Source: an uncultured Actinomycetes bacterium (GTDB lineage Bacteria > Actinomycetota > Thermoleophilia > Solirubrobacterales > Thermoleophilaceae). Taken from it: a DNA stretch of 15,999 bases. The stretch spans positions 1 through 15,999 of the forward strand of contig CAMLNW010000031.1 of the NCBI GenBank assembly GCA_946481495.1, given 5' to 3'. This document shows positions 7,670 through 14,868 of the stretch, piece by piece (the stretch's first letter is position 1; every line of letters begins with the position of its first letter). A program made the translations under genes and the position numbers. The notes beneath the pieces are model-generated. The model ran no database searches. It was given only the letters and a program-made list of their open reading frames with translations, and was not told the origin of the DNA.

Positions 7670-8710
7670 TCAGAAGAGGCGAGCCCCTTCGGCGGGCGGC
7701 TTGAGGCCGAGGTGCGTAAAGGCCGCCGGCGTTGCGACACGGCCGCGCGGCGTTCGCATGATCAGGCCCTGCTGAAGCAGGTAGGGCTCGTAGACGTCCT
7801 CGATCGTGTCCTGCTCCTCGCTGACGGCGACCGCGAGCGTCGAAAGGCCGACCGGTCCGCCACCGAACTTCGAGCAGATCGCGAAGAGGATCTCGCGGTC
7901 GAGGCGGTCGAGCCCAGCGCGGTCGACGTCGAGCAGCTCGAGCGCCTCGGTCGCGATCGCGGCGTCGATCGTCCCAGCGCCGCGGACCTCGGCGTAGTCA
8001 CGCACCCGCTTCAGCAGCCGGTTCGCGACACGTGGCGTGCCGCGTGACCGCGAGGCGATCGCCTCGGCGCCGGCGGTATCGATCTCGACGTCGAGGATGC
8101 CCGCCGAGCGGCGGACGATCCGTCCGAGGTCGGCGGCGTCGTAGAGCTCGAGTCGCGGCGCGACGCCGAAGCGGTCGCGCAGCGGCGTCGTCAGCAATCC
8201 GGCACGGGTCGTCGCGCCGATCAGCGTGAACGGCGGCAGGTCGAGGTTGACGACGCGCGCACCAGCACCCTGACCGACAGTGATCGGCAGCCGCCGGTCC
8301 TCCATCGCCGGATAGAAGGTCTCCTCGAGCGCGCGCGGCAGACGGTGGATCTCGTCGACGAAGAAGACCGAGCGCGGCTCCAGTGACGACAGGTACGACG
8401 CGACGTCGCCCTTGCGCTCGAGCGCCGGCGCCGCCGTCGCGACGATGCCGACCCCGAGCTCGTTCGCGACGATCTGGGCGAGCGAGGTCTTGCCCAGCCC
8501 CGGCGGACCGGCGAGCAGCACGTGATCGAGCGCCTCGCCACGGGCGCGGGCAGCCTCGATAAAGACGCCGAGCTGGGCCTTGACCTGCTCCTGTCCAACG
8601 AAATCGGTCAGCAGCTGCGGGCGCAGCGTGCGGTCGAGCTCCTCCTCCGCCCCGCCCTCGATCTCCGGGGCCTGCAGGCGCTCGACTCCAGGTGTGCGGA
8701 TGCCGCTCAT
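7670..8710 (-). CDS. ruvB: Holliday junction branch migration helicase RuvB
   Basis: Hexameric AAA+ motor that, with RuvA, drives branch migration of Holliday junctions. The 346-residue length is typical. Walker A is GPPGLGKT at 68-75, Walker B is DEIHRL from D119, sensor 1 is GATTRAG at 165-171 and the arginine-finger segment is PLRDRFG near 176-182. The C-terminal winged helix contains [10 protein letters not shown]. An N-terminal extension of about 25 acidic residues precedes the core. The ATG at 8710 overlaps the ruvA stop as ATGA, which argues for translational coupling and for this start. Confidence 0.97.
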   Translation of the reverse strand: MSGIRTPGVERLQAPEIEGGAEEELDRTLRPQLLTDFVGQEQVKAQLGVFIEAARARGEALDHVLLAGPPGLGKTSLAQIVANELGVGIVATAAPALERKGDVASYLSSLEPRSVFFVDEIHRLPRALEETFYPAMEDRRLPITVGQGAGARVVNLDLPPFTLIGATTRAGLLTTPLRDRFGVAPRLELYDAADLGRIVRRSAGILDVEIDTAGAEAIASRSRGTPRVANRLLKRVRDYAEVRGAGTIDAAIATEALELLDVDRAGLDRLDREILFAICSKFGGGPVGLSTLAVAVSEEQDTIEDVYEPYLLQQGLIMRTPRGRVATPAAFTHLGLKPPAEGARLF

Positions 8711-9282
8711 CGGACCGCCTTCAACGCCGCCCCGATCAGCTCCTCGGCAGAGTCGCCGTCAGCGTCCTCGAGCATTGCATCGGCCTCCGGCGGCGTATAG
8801 CCGAGGCCGAGCAGTGCCTCACGCGCGATGCTGCGCGGATCGTTGGAGGCTCGCGTGATGACGATCTCCTCGGCGACCGCGCCGGCGACCTTCTCGCGCA
8901 GCTCGACGATTATCCGCTCCGCCGTCCGCTTGCCGATCCCCGGCACTGCCTGGAAGCGCGCGGCGTCGCCGTTGGCGATCGCGCTGAGCAGCTCGCGAGG
9001 CGGGCCGCCCGACAGGACCGCTTGCGCGACCTTCGGCCCGACACTCTGGACGCCGATCAGCATTAGGAAGAGCTCACGCTCGGTCTCGCTGGCGAAGCCG
9101 AACAGGTTGATGCCGTCGTCGCGCAGGACCAGATGCGAGTGCAGCAGCACCTCGGCGCCGACCGCGGGCACCTTGTCGAGCGTCTCGCTCGAGACCGCCA
9201 GCTTGTAGCCGACACCGGCCGACTCGACGACGACCTCACCAGGCCGCCGGACCAGCACCGCTCCTCTCACGGACGAGATCAC
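8707..9282 (-). CDS. ruvA: Holliday junction DNA-binding protein RuvA
   Basis: Tetrameric protein that holds the four-way junction open and loads RuvB. The 191 residues show the N-terminal OB domain (about 1-64, with [10 protein letters not shown] and LFGFAS), two helix-hairpin-helix motifs ([16 protein letters not shown] at 75-90 and [12 protein letters not shown] at 113-124), a flexible acidic linker and the RuvB-contacting domain III (about 150-191, with [12 protein letters not shown]). GTG at 9282 gives the family-typical MISSVRG opening. It lacks a good Shine-Dalgarno but is preceded by the spacer element that also occurs before ruvC. It overlaps ruvB by four bases. Confidence 0.96.
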   Translation of the reverse strand: MISSVRGAVLVRRPGEVVVESAGVGYKLAVSSETLDKVPAVGAEVLLHSHLVLRDDGINLFGFASETERELFLMLIGVQSVGPKVAQAVLSGGPPRELLSAIANGDAARFQAVPGIGKRTAERIIVELREKVAGAVAEEIVITRASNDPRSIAREALLGLGYTPPEADAMLEDADGDSAEELIGAALKAVR

Positions 9283-9288
9283 AGTCCG

Positions 9289-9322
9289 TGATTCTGCGCA
9301 GCCGCCCGGACGCCTCCCCTAG
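9289..9322 (-). repeat. Intergenic spacer copy 1 (ruvC-ruvA junction)
   Basis: Reads from the ruvC TAG stop to six bases before the ruvA GTG. It shares, in order, CTAG, GGGCG-type G-rich blocks, AGGCGTCC and GCGCAGAATCA with the spacer between yebC and ruvC (9816-9855). The match is gapped but too long to look accidental by eye. Function unknown; it may be a duplicated junction or a shared translation/RNA element. Confidence 0.5.
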
Positions 9323-9810
9323 CCGACCGCTGCCCGCAGCGGCGCTCCGTTCGCATGGCAGATCGCCACCGCGAGCGCGTCGGCCGCATGGTCGGGCTTG
9401 GGGATCTCCGGCAGCGCGAGCAGCGCCCCGACCATCCGCTGCACCTGATCCTTGGCAGCCCCCCCCGACCCGCAGACCGCCTGCTTGATCTGCTGCGGCG
9501 TGTAGGAGAAGCATGGGAGCCCCGCCTCGCCCGCCGCGAGCAACACCACGCCACGCGCCTGCCCAACTGCGAGCGCCGTGCGCACGTTCTGCCCAAAGTA
9601 GAGCTCCTCGATCGCCACGGCCTGCGGCTCGTGCTCGGCGATCAGCTCGAGCACTCGCTCATGGATCCGCACCAGCCGCTGCTCGAGCGGCATTCCCGCT
9701 GTCGTCTCGATCGTGCCGCCGTCGAGCGCGCCGAGCTTCGGCCCGCGTGCGACGACCACGCCGTAGCCGGTGTTCGCGGTGCCTGGATCGATGCCGAGTA
9801 CGACCACCAC
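9319..9810 (-). CDS. ruvC: Holliday junction resolvase RuvC
   Basis: Metal-dependent endonuclease that cuts Holliday junctions symmetrically. The 163-residue protein has the RNase H-like fold signature GIDPG with D8, the E68 motif IEELYFGQN, and the C-terminal HAADALAVAICH with H141 and D144. The third acidic position of E. coli RuvC (D138) is a histidine here, the variant seen in Thermus RuvC, so activity is expected to be kept. The start could be GTG 9810 or the next GTG at 9807. It is transcribed between yebC (42-base gap) and ruvA (36-base gap), and both gaps carry related sequence. Confidence 0.96.
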   Translation of the reverse strand: MVVVLGIDPGTANTGYGVVVARGPKLGALDGGTIETTAGMPLEQRLVRIHERVLELIAEHEPQAVAIEELYFGQNVRTALAVGQARGVVLLAAGEAGLPCFSYTPQQIKQAVCGSGGAAKDQVQRMVGALLALPEIPKPDHAADALAVAICHANGAPLRAAVG

Positions 9811-9815
9811 CGGCC

Positions 9816-9855
9816 TGATTCTGCGCCCGCCCGCGGACGCCTGCCCTGCCCGCTA
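9816..9855 (-). repeat. Intergenic spacer copy 2 (yebC-ruvC junction)
   Basis: Begins with the yebC TAG stop codon and ends five bases before the ruvC GTG. It shares AGGCGTCC, a G-rich block and GCGCAGAATCA in the same order and orientation with 9289-9322, but is six bases longer. Its sense strand has four runs of three G (GGGCAGGG and GGGCGGG), which would also fit a weak quadruplex with one long loop. Confidence 0.5.
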
Positions 9856-10605
9856 GCTGGCGAGCACGCGCTCTAGGACATCTGCGTCAACGTCGAAGTT
9901 GGCGTGGACTGCCTGGACGTCGTCGTTGTCCTCGAGTGTGTCGAGCAGGCGCATCAGGCTGGCGGCCTGGCTCTCCTCGATCTCGATCCGGTTCGTCGGC
10001 CGCATCACGAGCTCGGCGGACTGCAACTCGACGCCGGCCTGCTCGAGCGCGCCGCGCACCGCCGCCAGGTCGGTCGGTCCGGTGACGACCTCGAGCACGT
10101 CGCCGTCCTCCGCGACGTCCTCGGCGCCGGCGTCGACCGCCGCCATCAGGTCGTCCTCGCCATAGCGCGAGGCGTCGACGACGATCTGGCCCTTCTTCTC
10201 GAAGATCCAGTTGACCGAGCCCGGCTCGCCGAGATTGCCGCCGTGCTTGGAGAAGGCGTGGCGGACATCGGAGCTGGTGCGGTTGCGGTTGTCGGTCAGC
10301 GCCTCGACGAGCACCGCTACGCCGCCGGGGCCGTAGCCCTCGTAGACGATCGCCTCGAAGGCGTCGGCGTCCTGGTCGGCGCCCGTCCCCTTGGCGATCG
10401 CGCGCTCGATGTTGTCCTTCGGCATGCTCGCGTCCTTCGCCTTCTGGATCGCGAGCACGAGCGCGGGGTTGCCGTCGGGATCGCCCCCGCCCTCGCGCGC
10501 GGCGACGGTGATCGCACGCGTCAGCTTCGTGAAGAGGGCGCCGCGCTTGGCGTCAGTCGCCTTCTTCTTGTGCTTGATCGAAGCCCATTTGGAGTGGCCG
10601 GCCAT
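9853..10605 (-). CDS. yebC: YebC/PmpR (TACO1) family protein
   Basis: Member of the YebC/TACO1 family. Members have been described as DNA-binding regulators and more recently as ribosome-associated factors that help with difficult (proline-rich) translation; the sequence alone does not decide between these. The 250-residue length is typical. The opening MAGHSKWASIKHKKK and ALFTKLTRAI are diagnostic, followed by MPKDNIERAIAKGTG, IVYEGYGPGGVAVLVEALTD, split here as IVYEGYGPGG and VAVLVEALTD, and NRTSSDVRHAFSKHGG. The C-terminal third is acidic. ATG at 10605 has AGGA seven bases upstream. Placed directly before ruvC, as in most bacteria. Confidence 0.96.
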   Translation of the reverse strand: MAGHSKWASIKHKKKATDAKRGALFTKLTRAITVAAREGGGDPDGNPALVLAIQKAKDASMPKDNIERAIAKGTGADQDADAFEAIVYEGYGPGGVAVLVEALTDNRNRTSSDVRHAFSKHGGNLGEPGSVNWIFEKKGQIVVDASRYGEDDLMAAVDAGAEDVAEDGDVLEVVTGPTDLAAVRGALEQAGVELQSAELVMRPTNRIEIEESQAASLMRLLDTLEDNDDVQAVHANFDVDADVLERVLAS

Positions 10606-10612
10606 ACCCCGA

Positions 10613-10616
10613 TCCT
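10613..10616 (-). promoter_or_regulatory. Shine-Dalgarno of yebC
   Basis: AGGA seven bases before the yebC ATG, inside the 23-base gap after the aminopeptidase gene. It supports the chosen start. Confidence 0.6.
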
Positions 10617-10628
10617 ACTTCGCAGTGG

Positions 10629-11732
10629 CTAAACGACGAACTTGCCGTCGCGCTGCAGCTCGACGCCGTCGACGACGATCGAGCCGCCCTGGCGGAGGTC
10701 GCAGATCATGTCCCAATGGACCGCTGACTCGTTGACGCCGCCGGACTCCGGGTAGGCGGCGCCGATCGCCATGTGGACGGTGCCGCCGATCTTCTCGTCG
10801 AGCAGGATCTCCTTCGTCCCGGCAACGATCCCGTAGTTCGTGCCGATTCCGAGCTCGCCGAGAATGCGCGAGCCGTCGTCGGTGTCGAGCGTCTGGATCA
10901 GGAAGTCCTCGCCGCGCTCGGCCGAAGCGTCGACGACCTTGCCGTCGACGAAGCGGAAACGCACGCCCGAGACCTCGCGGCCGCCGTAGGTCGCCGGCAG
11001 CGAGAAGGCGATCTCGCCGTTGACCGAGTCCTCGACCGGTCCGGTGAAGAACTCGCCGTCAGGCATGTTGTGCGTGCCGACGCAGGGGATCCAGTGCCGG
11101 CCGCCGACGCCGAGCTTGATGTCGGTGCCGGGGGCGGTGATGTGGACCTCCTCACGCCCCTCGATCCACTCAGCGAGCCGCTTGACCTCGTCCGACTGGC
11201 GCTCCCACGCCGTCAGCGGATCGGAATCGGTCGCCAGGCAGGCGTCGTAGAAGAACTGCTCGTAGGCGGCGAGCGACATCCCCGCCTCGCCCGCGTAGGA
11301 CTGCGTCGGGAACAGCGTCAGCGACCAGCGGTGCTTGCCCTCGGCCGCGCGCTGCATCGACGTCTCCATGATCTTGCGTCGCGCGCGCGAAGCACGCGCC
11401 TGCTTGGCCGGGTCGACGGCCGACAGCGCGCGCGGATTGACGTCGGCCATCACGACGATCCGCACGTCGGCGTTCTCGGCCGTCCACTCGGCCGGCGGCT
11501 GGACCCAGTCGAGCTGCTCGTCGCTCGCGAGCTCGAAGAACGCCGCCTGCGCCGCCTCGGTGGTCAGCTGCATCACCGGGAAGCCGCCAGCGCGCAGGAT
11601 CTCCTCGTATACCGCCTGGATCAGCGGCTCGCCGGTCGTCGTCCCCTGGATGACGCAAACGTCGCCCTTCTGCACTTTCGTCGAGTAGCGAACGAGGATC
11701 TGGGCGAGCGCCTCGACACGTGAGTCCTTCAC
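10629..11732 (-). CDS. M29 family metallo-aminopeptidase
   Basis: Cytosolic leucyl-type aminopeptidase of MEROPS family M29 (AmpS/AmpT/PepS type), a dinuclear metal enzyme that removes N-terminal residues from peptides. The 367-residue product is somewhat shorter than the usual 400-410. The C-terminal half holds the ligand motifs: HNMPDGEFFTGP with E227, LGELGIGTN with E293, LDEKIGGTVHMAIG with E313 and H320, and SAVHWDMICDL with H339 and D341; ligand roles are by family knowledge. GTG at 11732 overlaps the pdxT stop as GTGA and has GGAGGA eight bases upstream. A longer open frame reaches 11915, but that part lies inside pdxT and is an Arg-rich shadow. The gene is not usual between pdxT and yebC in actinobacteria. 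Confidence 0.92.
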   Translation of the reverse strand: MKDSRVEALAQILVRYSTKVQKGDVCVIQGTTTGEPLIQAVYEEILRAGGFPVMQLTTEAAQAAFFELASDEQLDWVQPPAEWTAENADVRIVVMADVNPRALSAVDPAKQARASRARRKIMETSMQRAAEGKHRWSLTLFPTQSYAGEAGMSLAAYEQFFYDACLATDSDPLTAWERQSDEVKRLAEWIEGREEVHITAPGTDIKLGVGGRHWIPCVGTHNMPDGEFFTGPVEDSVNGEIAFSLPATYGGREVSGVRFRFVDGKVVDASAERGEDFLIQTLDTDDGSRILGELGIGTNYGIVAGTKEILLDEKIGGTVHMAIGAAYPESGGVNESAVHWDMICDLRQGGSIVVDGVELQRDGKFVV

Positions 11733-12301
11733 TTGGCTTCTCCTCCGGTCTGGGTGGTGGCTTCGATCCGGCCGAGCAGCCACGCATGCAGCCGTGTCTC
11801 CCCGTTCAGCTCGGGATGAAACGACACGGCCAGGACGTCCTTTTGGCGTAACGCCACGGGATGGCCGTCGATCGCCGCCAATACCTCGACCTCGTCCCCT
11901 ACTTCGCGCGCCCACGGCGCGCGGATGAAGATCGCCTCGACGTCATTGCCGACGTCATCGAGATCGAGCCGCGCCTCGAAGCTATGAACCTGTCGGCCGA
12001 AGGCATTGCGCTCCGTGGCGATGTCGAGCAGGCCGAGGTGGTCGCGGTCGAGCATGATCATCCCGGCGCAGGTTCCGAGCACCGGGGCGCCGGCCGCGAC
12101 GAGCTCGCGTAGCGGCTCGGCGAGCCCCTCGCGCTCGATTCCGAGTGTCATCGTCGTCGACTCGCCGCCTGGGATCACCAGGCCGGCGACTCCGTCGAGA
12201 TCGGCCGGTGTGCGGACTTCGCGCACATCGGCGCCAAGGCCTTCGAGCACCTTGCGGTGAGCCTCGAAGTCGCCCTGCAGGGCCAGTATCCCGACGATCA
12301 C
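11729..12301 (-). CDS. pdxT: Pyridoxal 5'-phosphate synthase glutaminase subunit PdxT
   Basis: Class I glutamine amidotransferase subunit that releases ammonia from glutamine and channels it to PdxS for PLP synthesis. The 190 residues carry GILALQGDF at the N-terminus, the oxyanion-strand motif PGGEST at 45-50, the nucleophile C78 in GTCAGM, and [13 protein letters not shown] with the His/Glu of the triad. The GTG at 12301 overlaps the pdxS TGA as GTGA and gives the usual start just before the ALQGD motif. An in-frame TTG one codon earlier is possible but less likely. The 3' end overlaps the aminopeptidase by four bases. Confidence 0.96.
   Translation of the reverse strand: MIVGILALQGDFEAHRKVLEGLGADVREVRTPADLDGVAGLVIPGGESTTMTLGIEREGLAEPLRELVAAGAPVLGTCAGMIMLDRDHLGLLDIATERNAFGRQVHSFEARLDLDDVGNDVEAIFIRAPWAREVGDEVEVLAAIDGHPVALRQKDVLAVSFHPELNGETRLHAWLLGRIEATTQTGGEAK
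11741..11746 (-). promoter_or_regulatory. Shine-Dalgarno deciding the aminopeptidase start
   Basis: GGAGGA lies eight bases before the GTG at 11732, inside the last codons of pdxT. It favours the GTGA-overlap start over the longer frame that would begin inside pdxT. Confidence 0.8.
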
Positions 12302-13185
12302 CAACCGCGCTCTTGCAGCAGGCCGCCCTGCTCGGCGATCGCATCCATGCCGATCCCGGTCATCGGCGCACCGAGATCGCGCGAGGCGGCGGCGATCCGC
12401 TCGGCATCCTCGAAGTGGGTCGTAGCCTCGACCACTGCCACCGCGGTCCGCTCCGGGTCCTCCGACTTGAAGATCCCCGAGCCGACGAAGACGCCCTCGG
12501 CGCCGAGCCGCATCATCAGGGCGGCATCGGCGGGTGTGGCAACGCCACCGGCGGAGAACATGACGACCGGCAGCTTGCCGGCCGCGGCCACGTCGCGGAC
12601 CAGCGGCAGCGGCGCCTGAAGATCCTTTGCAGCCGTCGGGAGCTCGGCCGCATCGAGCGCTCCCAGACTACGGATGTCGCCGCTGATCTGACGCATGTGA
12701 CGAACGGCCTCGACGACGTTGCCAGTGCCGGCCTCACCCTTGCTGCGGATCATCGCGGCGCCCTCGCCGATCCGCCGTAGCGCCTCGCCGAGATTAGTAG
12801 CGCCGCAGACGAACGGCACCTTGAAGTCCCACTTGTCGATGTGGTTCGCCTCGTCCGCGGGCGTGAGGACCTCCGACTCGTCGACGTAGTCGACCTCGAG
12901 TGCCTGGAGAACCTCGGCCTCGACGAAATGCCCGATCCGCGCCTTCGCCATGACTGGGATCGTGACTGCCGCCTGGATCGCCTCGATCATCGTCGGATCG
13001 GACATCCTGGCCACGCCGCCGGCGACGCGAATGTCGGCTGGAACCCGCTCCAGCGCCATCACGGCAGCCGCTCCGGCGGACTCCGCGATCCGCGCCTGCT
13101 CGGCGGTCACGACATCCATGATGACGCCGCCCTTGAGCATCTCTGCCAAGCCGGCCTTGACCGCGAATGTGCCTTCTTGCTTCAC
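12298..13185 (-). CDS. pdxS: Pyridoxal 5'-phosphate synthase PdxS
   Basis: Synthase subunit of the DXP-independent vitamin B6 route. It makes PLP from ribose/ribulose 5-phosphate, glyceraldehyde 3-phosphate and ammonia supplied by PdxT, as a dodecameric (beta/alpha)8 barrel. The 295-residue length is typical. D24 in MDVV, K81 in MAKARIGH and K149 in RSKGEAGTG are the catalytic residues, at their standard positions, and [10 protein letters not shown] forms the phosphate site. GTG at 13185 has no clear Shine-Dalgarno and follows the regulator stop by 18 bases. Confidence 0.98.
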   Translation of the reverse strand: MKQEGTFAVKAGLAEMLKGGVIMDVVTAEQARIAESAGAAAVMALERVPADIRVAGGVARMSDPTMIEAIQAAVTIPVMAKARIGHFVEAEVLQALEVDYVDESEVLTPADEANHIDKWDFKVPFVCGATNLGEALRRIGEGAAMIRSKGEAGTGNVVEAVRHMRQISGDIRSLGALDAAELPTAAKDLQAPLPLVRDVAAAGKLPVVMFSAGGVATPADAALMMRLGAEGVFVGSGIFKSEDPERTAVAVVEATTHFEDAERIAAASRDLGAPMTGIGMDAIAEQGGLLQERGW

Positions 13186-13203
13186 CCCGCCAATACTACG
13201 GGG
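13185..13203 (-). promoter_or_regulatory. Hairpin closing on the pdxS GTG start
   Basis: CCCCG and CGGGG form a 5-bp stem with a nine-base loop across the whole gap between the regulator gene and pdxS. The last G of the 3' arm is the first base of the pdxS start codon. With no Shine-Dalgarno visible it may affect initiation. A stem this short can occur by chance in such G+C-rich DNA. Confidence 0.3.
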
Positions 13204-14055
13204 CTACTTGAGCTTGAAGGCTTTGATCCTGTCCGAGTACTGCGACTCGTCCATCGCGTAGACGCCGTAGGCCAGGGCCTGGACGACGCTCATCAGCGCC
13301 GCGTGCGAACGCACGAAGGCCGGGCTGTTGGAGGAGTAGAAGAGCTTGTGGTCGGCCAGCTTGGCGACCTCGGAGAGCGTCGCGTCGGACACTGAGATCG
13401 TCGCCGCGTTGCGATTGCGCGCGAGTTTCATCGCGCGTACGACAAGTGGATGCGGCCGGCCGGCTGAGAAGCCGACGAGCACCGTACGGTCGTCGATCCG
13501 ACCGAGCTTGGCGAGTCCCTCCTGGCTCGGGCTGGCGACGACCTCGCAGCGGACGTCGAGCAGCATCAGCAGATGGCGCAGGTAGCTCGCGAAGAAGGCC
13601 ATCTGGTCAGTGCCGCAGAGCACGAGCCGGTCGGCGCGCGAGATCAGCTCGATGCAGTGAGCGACCTCCTCGCGGTCCAGCTTGCGCGCGGTCTCCTCGA
13701 CGTTGACGTGGTCGGCGGCGAGCGCAGCCTCGAACTCGGTCTGGTCGATCGGGAAGAGCGGCGGGTTGGCGAGATCGACAGTTCCCTGCTCACCCTCGCG
13801 GGCGCGGCGGTACTCGTCGCGGGCCGCGGACTGAAGCTCCGGGAAGCCCTCGAAGCCGAGCGCCTGGGCGAAGCGGACGACCGTCGACGACGAGGTGTTG
13901 GCGCGACGCGCCAGCTCCTCGGCCGTGTGGAACGACGCCTCGTCGAGATGGTCAACGATGTACTGGCCGACGTCTTTCTGCGAGCGCGAGAACTCGTCGA
14001 AGCGCGAGCGGATCTCGGCGGACAGGGTGAGCGCGGCGGTGGCTGAGGACTTCAC
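13204..14055 (-). CDS. RpiR/MurR family HTH-SIS transcriptional regulator
   Basis: A 283-residue regulator. The N-terminal HTH (about 12-85) has the family signature FHTAEELARRANTSSSTVVRF, split here as FHTAEELARRAN then TSSSTVVRF, and ALGFEGFPELQ. The C-terminal SIS fold (about 125-265) normally binds a phosphosugar. The usual SIS phosphate loops look altered: the first reads CGTDQMAFFASYL instead of GxGxS, and the second GFSAGRPHPLV keeps only part of the SxSGxT pattern. The ligand may therefore differ from the textbook ones. The GTG at 14055 directly follows a 5-bp hairpin and lacks a Shine-Dalgarno. It lies 18 bases before pdxS and 44 after rfbF, so it is probably cotranscribed with PLP synthase. 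Target and effector unknown. Confidence 0.9.
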   Translation of the reverse strand: MKSSATAALTLSAEIRSRFDEFSRSQKDVGQYIVDHLDEASFHTAEELARRANTSSSTVVRFAQALGFEGFPELQSAARDEYRRAREGEQGTVDLANPPLFPIDQTEFEAALAADHVNVEETARKLDREEVAHCIELISRADRLVLCGTDQMAFFASYLRHLLMLLDVRCEVVASPSQEGLAKLGRIDDRTVLVGFSAGRPHPLVVRAMKLARNRNAATISVSDATLSEVAKLADHKLFYSSNSPAFVRSHAALMSVVQALAYGVYAMDESQYSDRIKAFKLK

Positions 14056-14071
14056 GGCGATGTGTTTCGCC
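14056..14071 (-). promoter_or_regulatory. Hairpin abutting the regulator GTG start
   Basis: GGCGA and TCGCC form a perfect 5-bp stem with a six-base loop in the transcript, ending on the base just before the GTG at 14055. It matches the placement seen at recJ and pdxS. The short stem means chance is a real alternative. Confidence 0.3.
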
Positions 14072-14072
14072 C

Positions 14073-14099
14073 GCCGCGAGTTAGTTCCTCCTCAGCGGC
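14073..14099 (-). other. Bulged hairpin directly after the rfbF stop codon
   Basis: In the transcript GCCGC-T-GAG pairs with CTC-GCGGC (8 bp, one bulged T) around a ten-base loop, starting on the first base after the rfbF TGA. The left arm and loop contain GAGGAGGA, a perfect Shine-Dalgarno with no start codon at useful distance (the next GTG is 31 bases on). No U-tract follows. It could be a terminator without U-tract that separates rfbF from the regulator-pdxST unit. Confidence 0.4.
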
Positions 14100-14831
14100 T
14101 CACCAACGGCGCCAGGGGGCCTTGTCGTCGTCCCACAGATCGTTGAGCTGGACGGCGTCCTTGTAGGTGTCCATGCACTCCCAGAAGCCGCCGTGGCGGT
14201 AGGCGCGTAGGCCACCGTCGGCGGCGAGCCGCTCGAGCGGCTCGCGCTCGAGCACGCTGTCCGGCGCAATGTAGTCGAGGCCGGTTTGCTCGAAGCAGAA
14301 GAAGCCGCCGTTGATCCACTGCTCCGAGCGCGGCTTCTCCTCGAAGCCGGTCACGCGCCCGGTGTCGTCGAGGTGGGTCACGCCGAACTGCAGTTCCGGC
14401 CGGACGACCGTCATCGTCGCCGCCGCCCCGCTCCGGTGATGGGCGGCAAGCAGCGCACCGAGGTCGATGTCGGCAACGCCGTCGGCGTAGGTGACACAGG
14501 CGGTGCCCTTCCCCAGATCGCCGCGCGCCGCGTGCAGCCGGCCGCCGGTAGGCGTGTCGACGCCGGTGTCGACACATCGGACGGTGATCCCTGCGGGCCA
14601 TGGCGCCGCCGCGACGAACTCCTCGATCAGCTCGCCGCGATAGCCGGTCAGCAGCACGAAGTCGCGGAAGCCCTGGACGGCGTAGATCTGGACGACGTGC
14701 CAGACGATCGGACGGCCGCCGATCTCGACGAGTGGCTTGGGGATCGAGCGCGTTCCACGCTGAAGACGCGTTCCGCGACCTCCACAGAGGATCGCGACGG
14801 TAGGTCGGGTCGAGTCGCCGGCGGCCTCCAT
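14100..14831 (-). CDS. rfbF: Glucose-1-phosphate cytidylyltransferase (RfbF-like)
   Basis: Nucleotidyltransferase that makes CDP-glucose from CTP and glucose 1-phosphate, the entry step to CDP-linked dideoxy or branched sugars of cell-surface glycans. The 243-residue protein has the pyrophosphorylase motif CGGRGTRL at 16-23 and PKPLVEIGGRPIVWH at 31-45. It also has TYADGVADIDL with D117, FGVTHLD, FEEKP at 163-167, WINGGFF at 172-178 and GFWECMDTYKD with D221, the set that separates RfbF from RmlA. The usual length is about 255, so it is slightly short. ATG at 14831 has no Shine-Dalgarno, but GATAAT lies nine bases upstream, suggesting a leaderless or near-leaderless transcript. No CDP-glucose 4,6-dehydratase is seen in the window. 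Related hexose-1-phosphate nucleotidyltransferases remain possible. Confidence 0.88.
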   Translation of the reverse strand: MEAAGDSTRPTVAILCGGRGTRLQRGTRSIPKPLVEIGGRPIVWHVVQIYAVQGFRDFVLLTGYRGELIEEFVAAAPWPAGITVRCVDTGVDTPTGGRLHAARGDLGKGTACVTYADGVADIDLGALLAAHHRSGAAATMTVVRPELQFGVTHLDDTGRVTGFEEKPRSEQWINGGFFCFEQTGLDYIAPDSVLEREPLERLAADGGLRAYRHGGFWECMDTYKDAVQLNDLWDDDKAPWRRW

Positions 14832-14868
14832 GGCGGCGGGATTATCGCGTCAGATAGCTTCCACCGCC
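14832..14868. promoter_or_regulatory. Divergent intergenic region between rfbF and rfbC
   Basis: Thirty-seven bases separate the two start codons. Leftwards, GATAAT (14846-14841) stands nine bases before the rfbF ATG. Rightwards, TAGCTT (14855-14860) stands eight bases before the rfbC GTG. Both fit -10 boxes of leaderless or short-leader promoters, and no Shine-Dalgarno is seen on either side. Any -35 boxes would lie in the opposite gene's promoter or coding region and are not obvious. Prediction only. Confidence 0.35.

Noticed and set aside
9816..9855. G-quadruplex ahead of ruvC
   Set aside because: Four G3 runs exist but one loop is about 11 bases; G-runs are common in this composition. 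Kept only as a remark.
10773..11723. 316-residue plus-strand frame opposite the aminopeptidase
   Set aside because: Antisense shadow; the M29 ligand motifs prove the minus strand is coding.
11733..11915. N-terminal extension of the aminopeptidase frame
   Set aside because: It would lie inside pdxT, is Arg-rich and unlike M29 proteins. The GTG at 11732 with GGAGGA upstream is a better start.
12302..12304. TTG as pdxT start
   Set aside because: Adds one residue only; the GTG at 12301 overlaps the pdxS stop in the usual GTGA manner and is the commoner start codon.
14830..14868. Upstream ATG start for the RmlC-like gene
   Set aside because: The added 13 residues are not family-like and would overlap the rfbF start. 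GTG 14869 gives the typical opening and sits behind a -10-like box.
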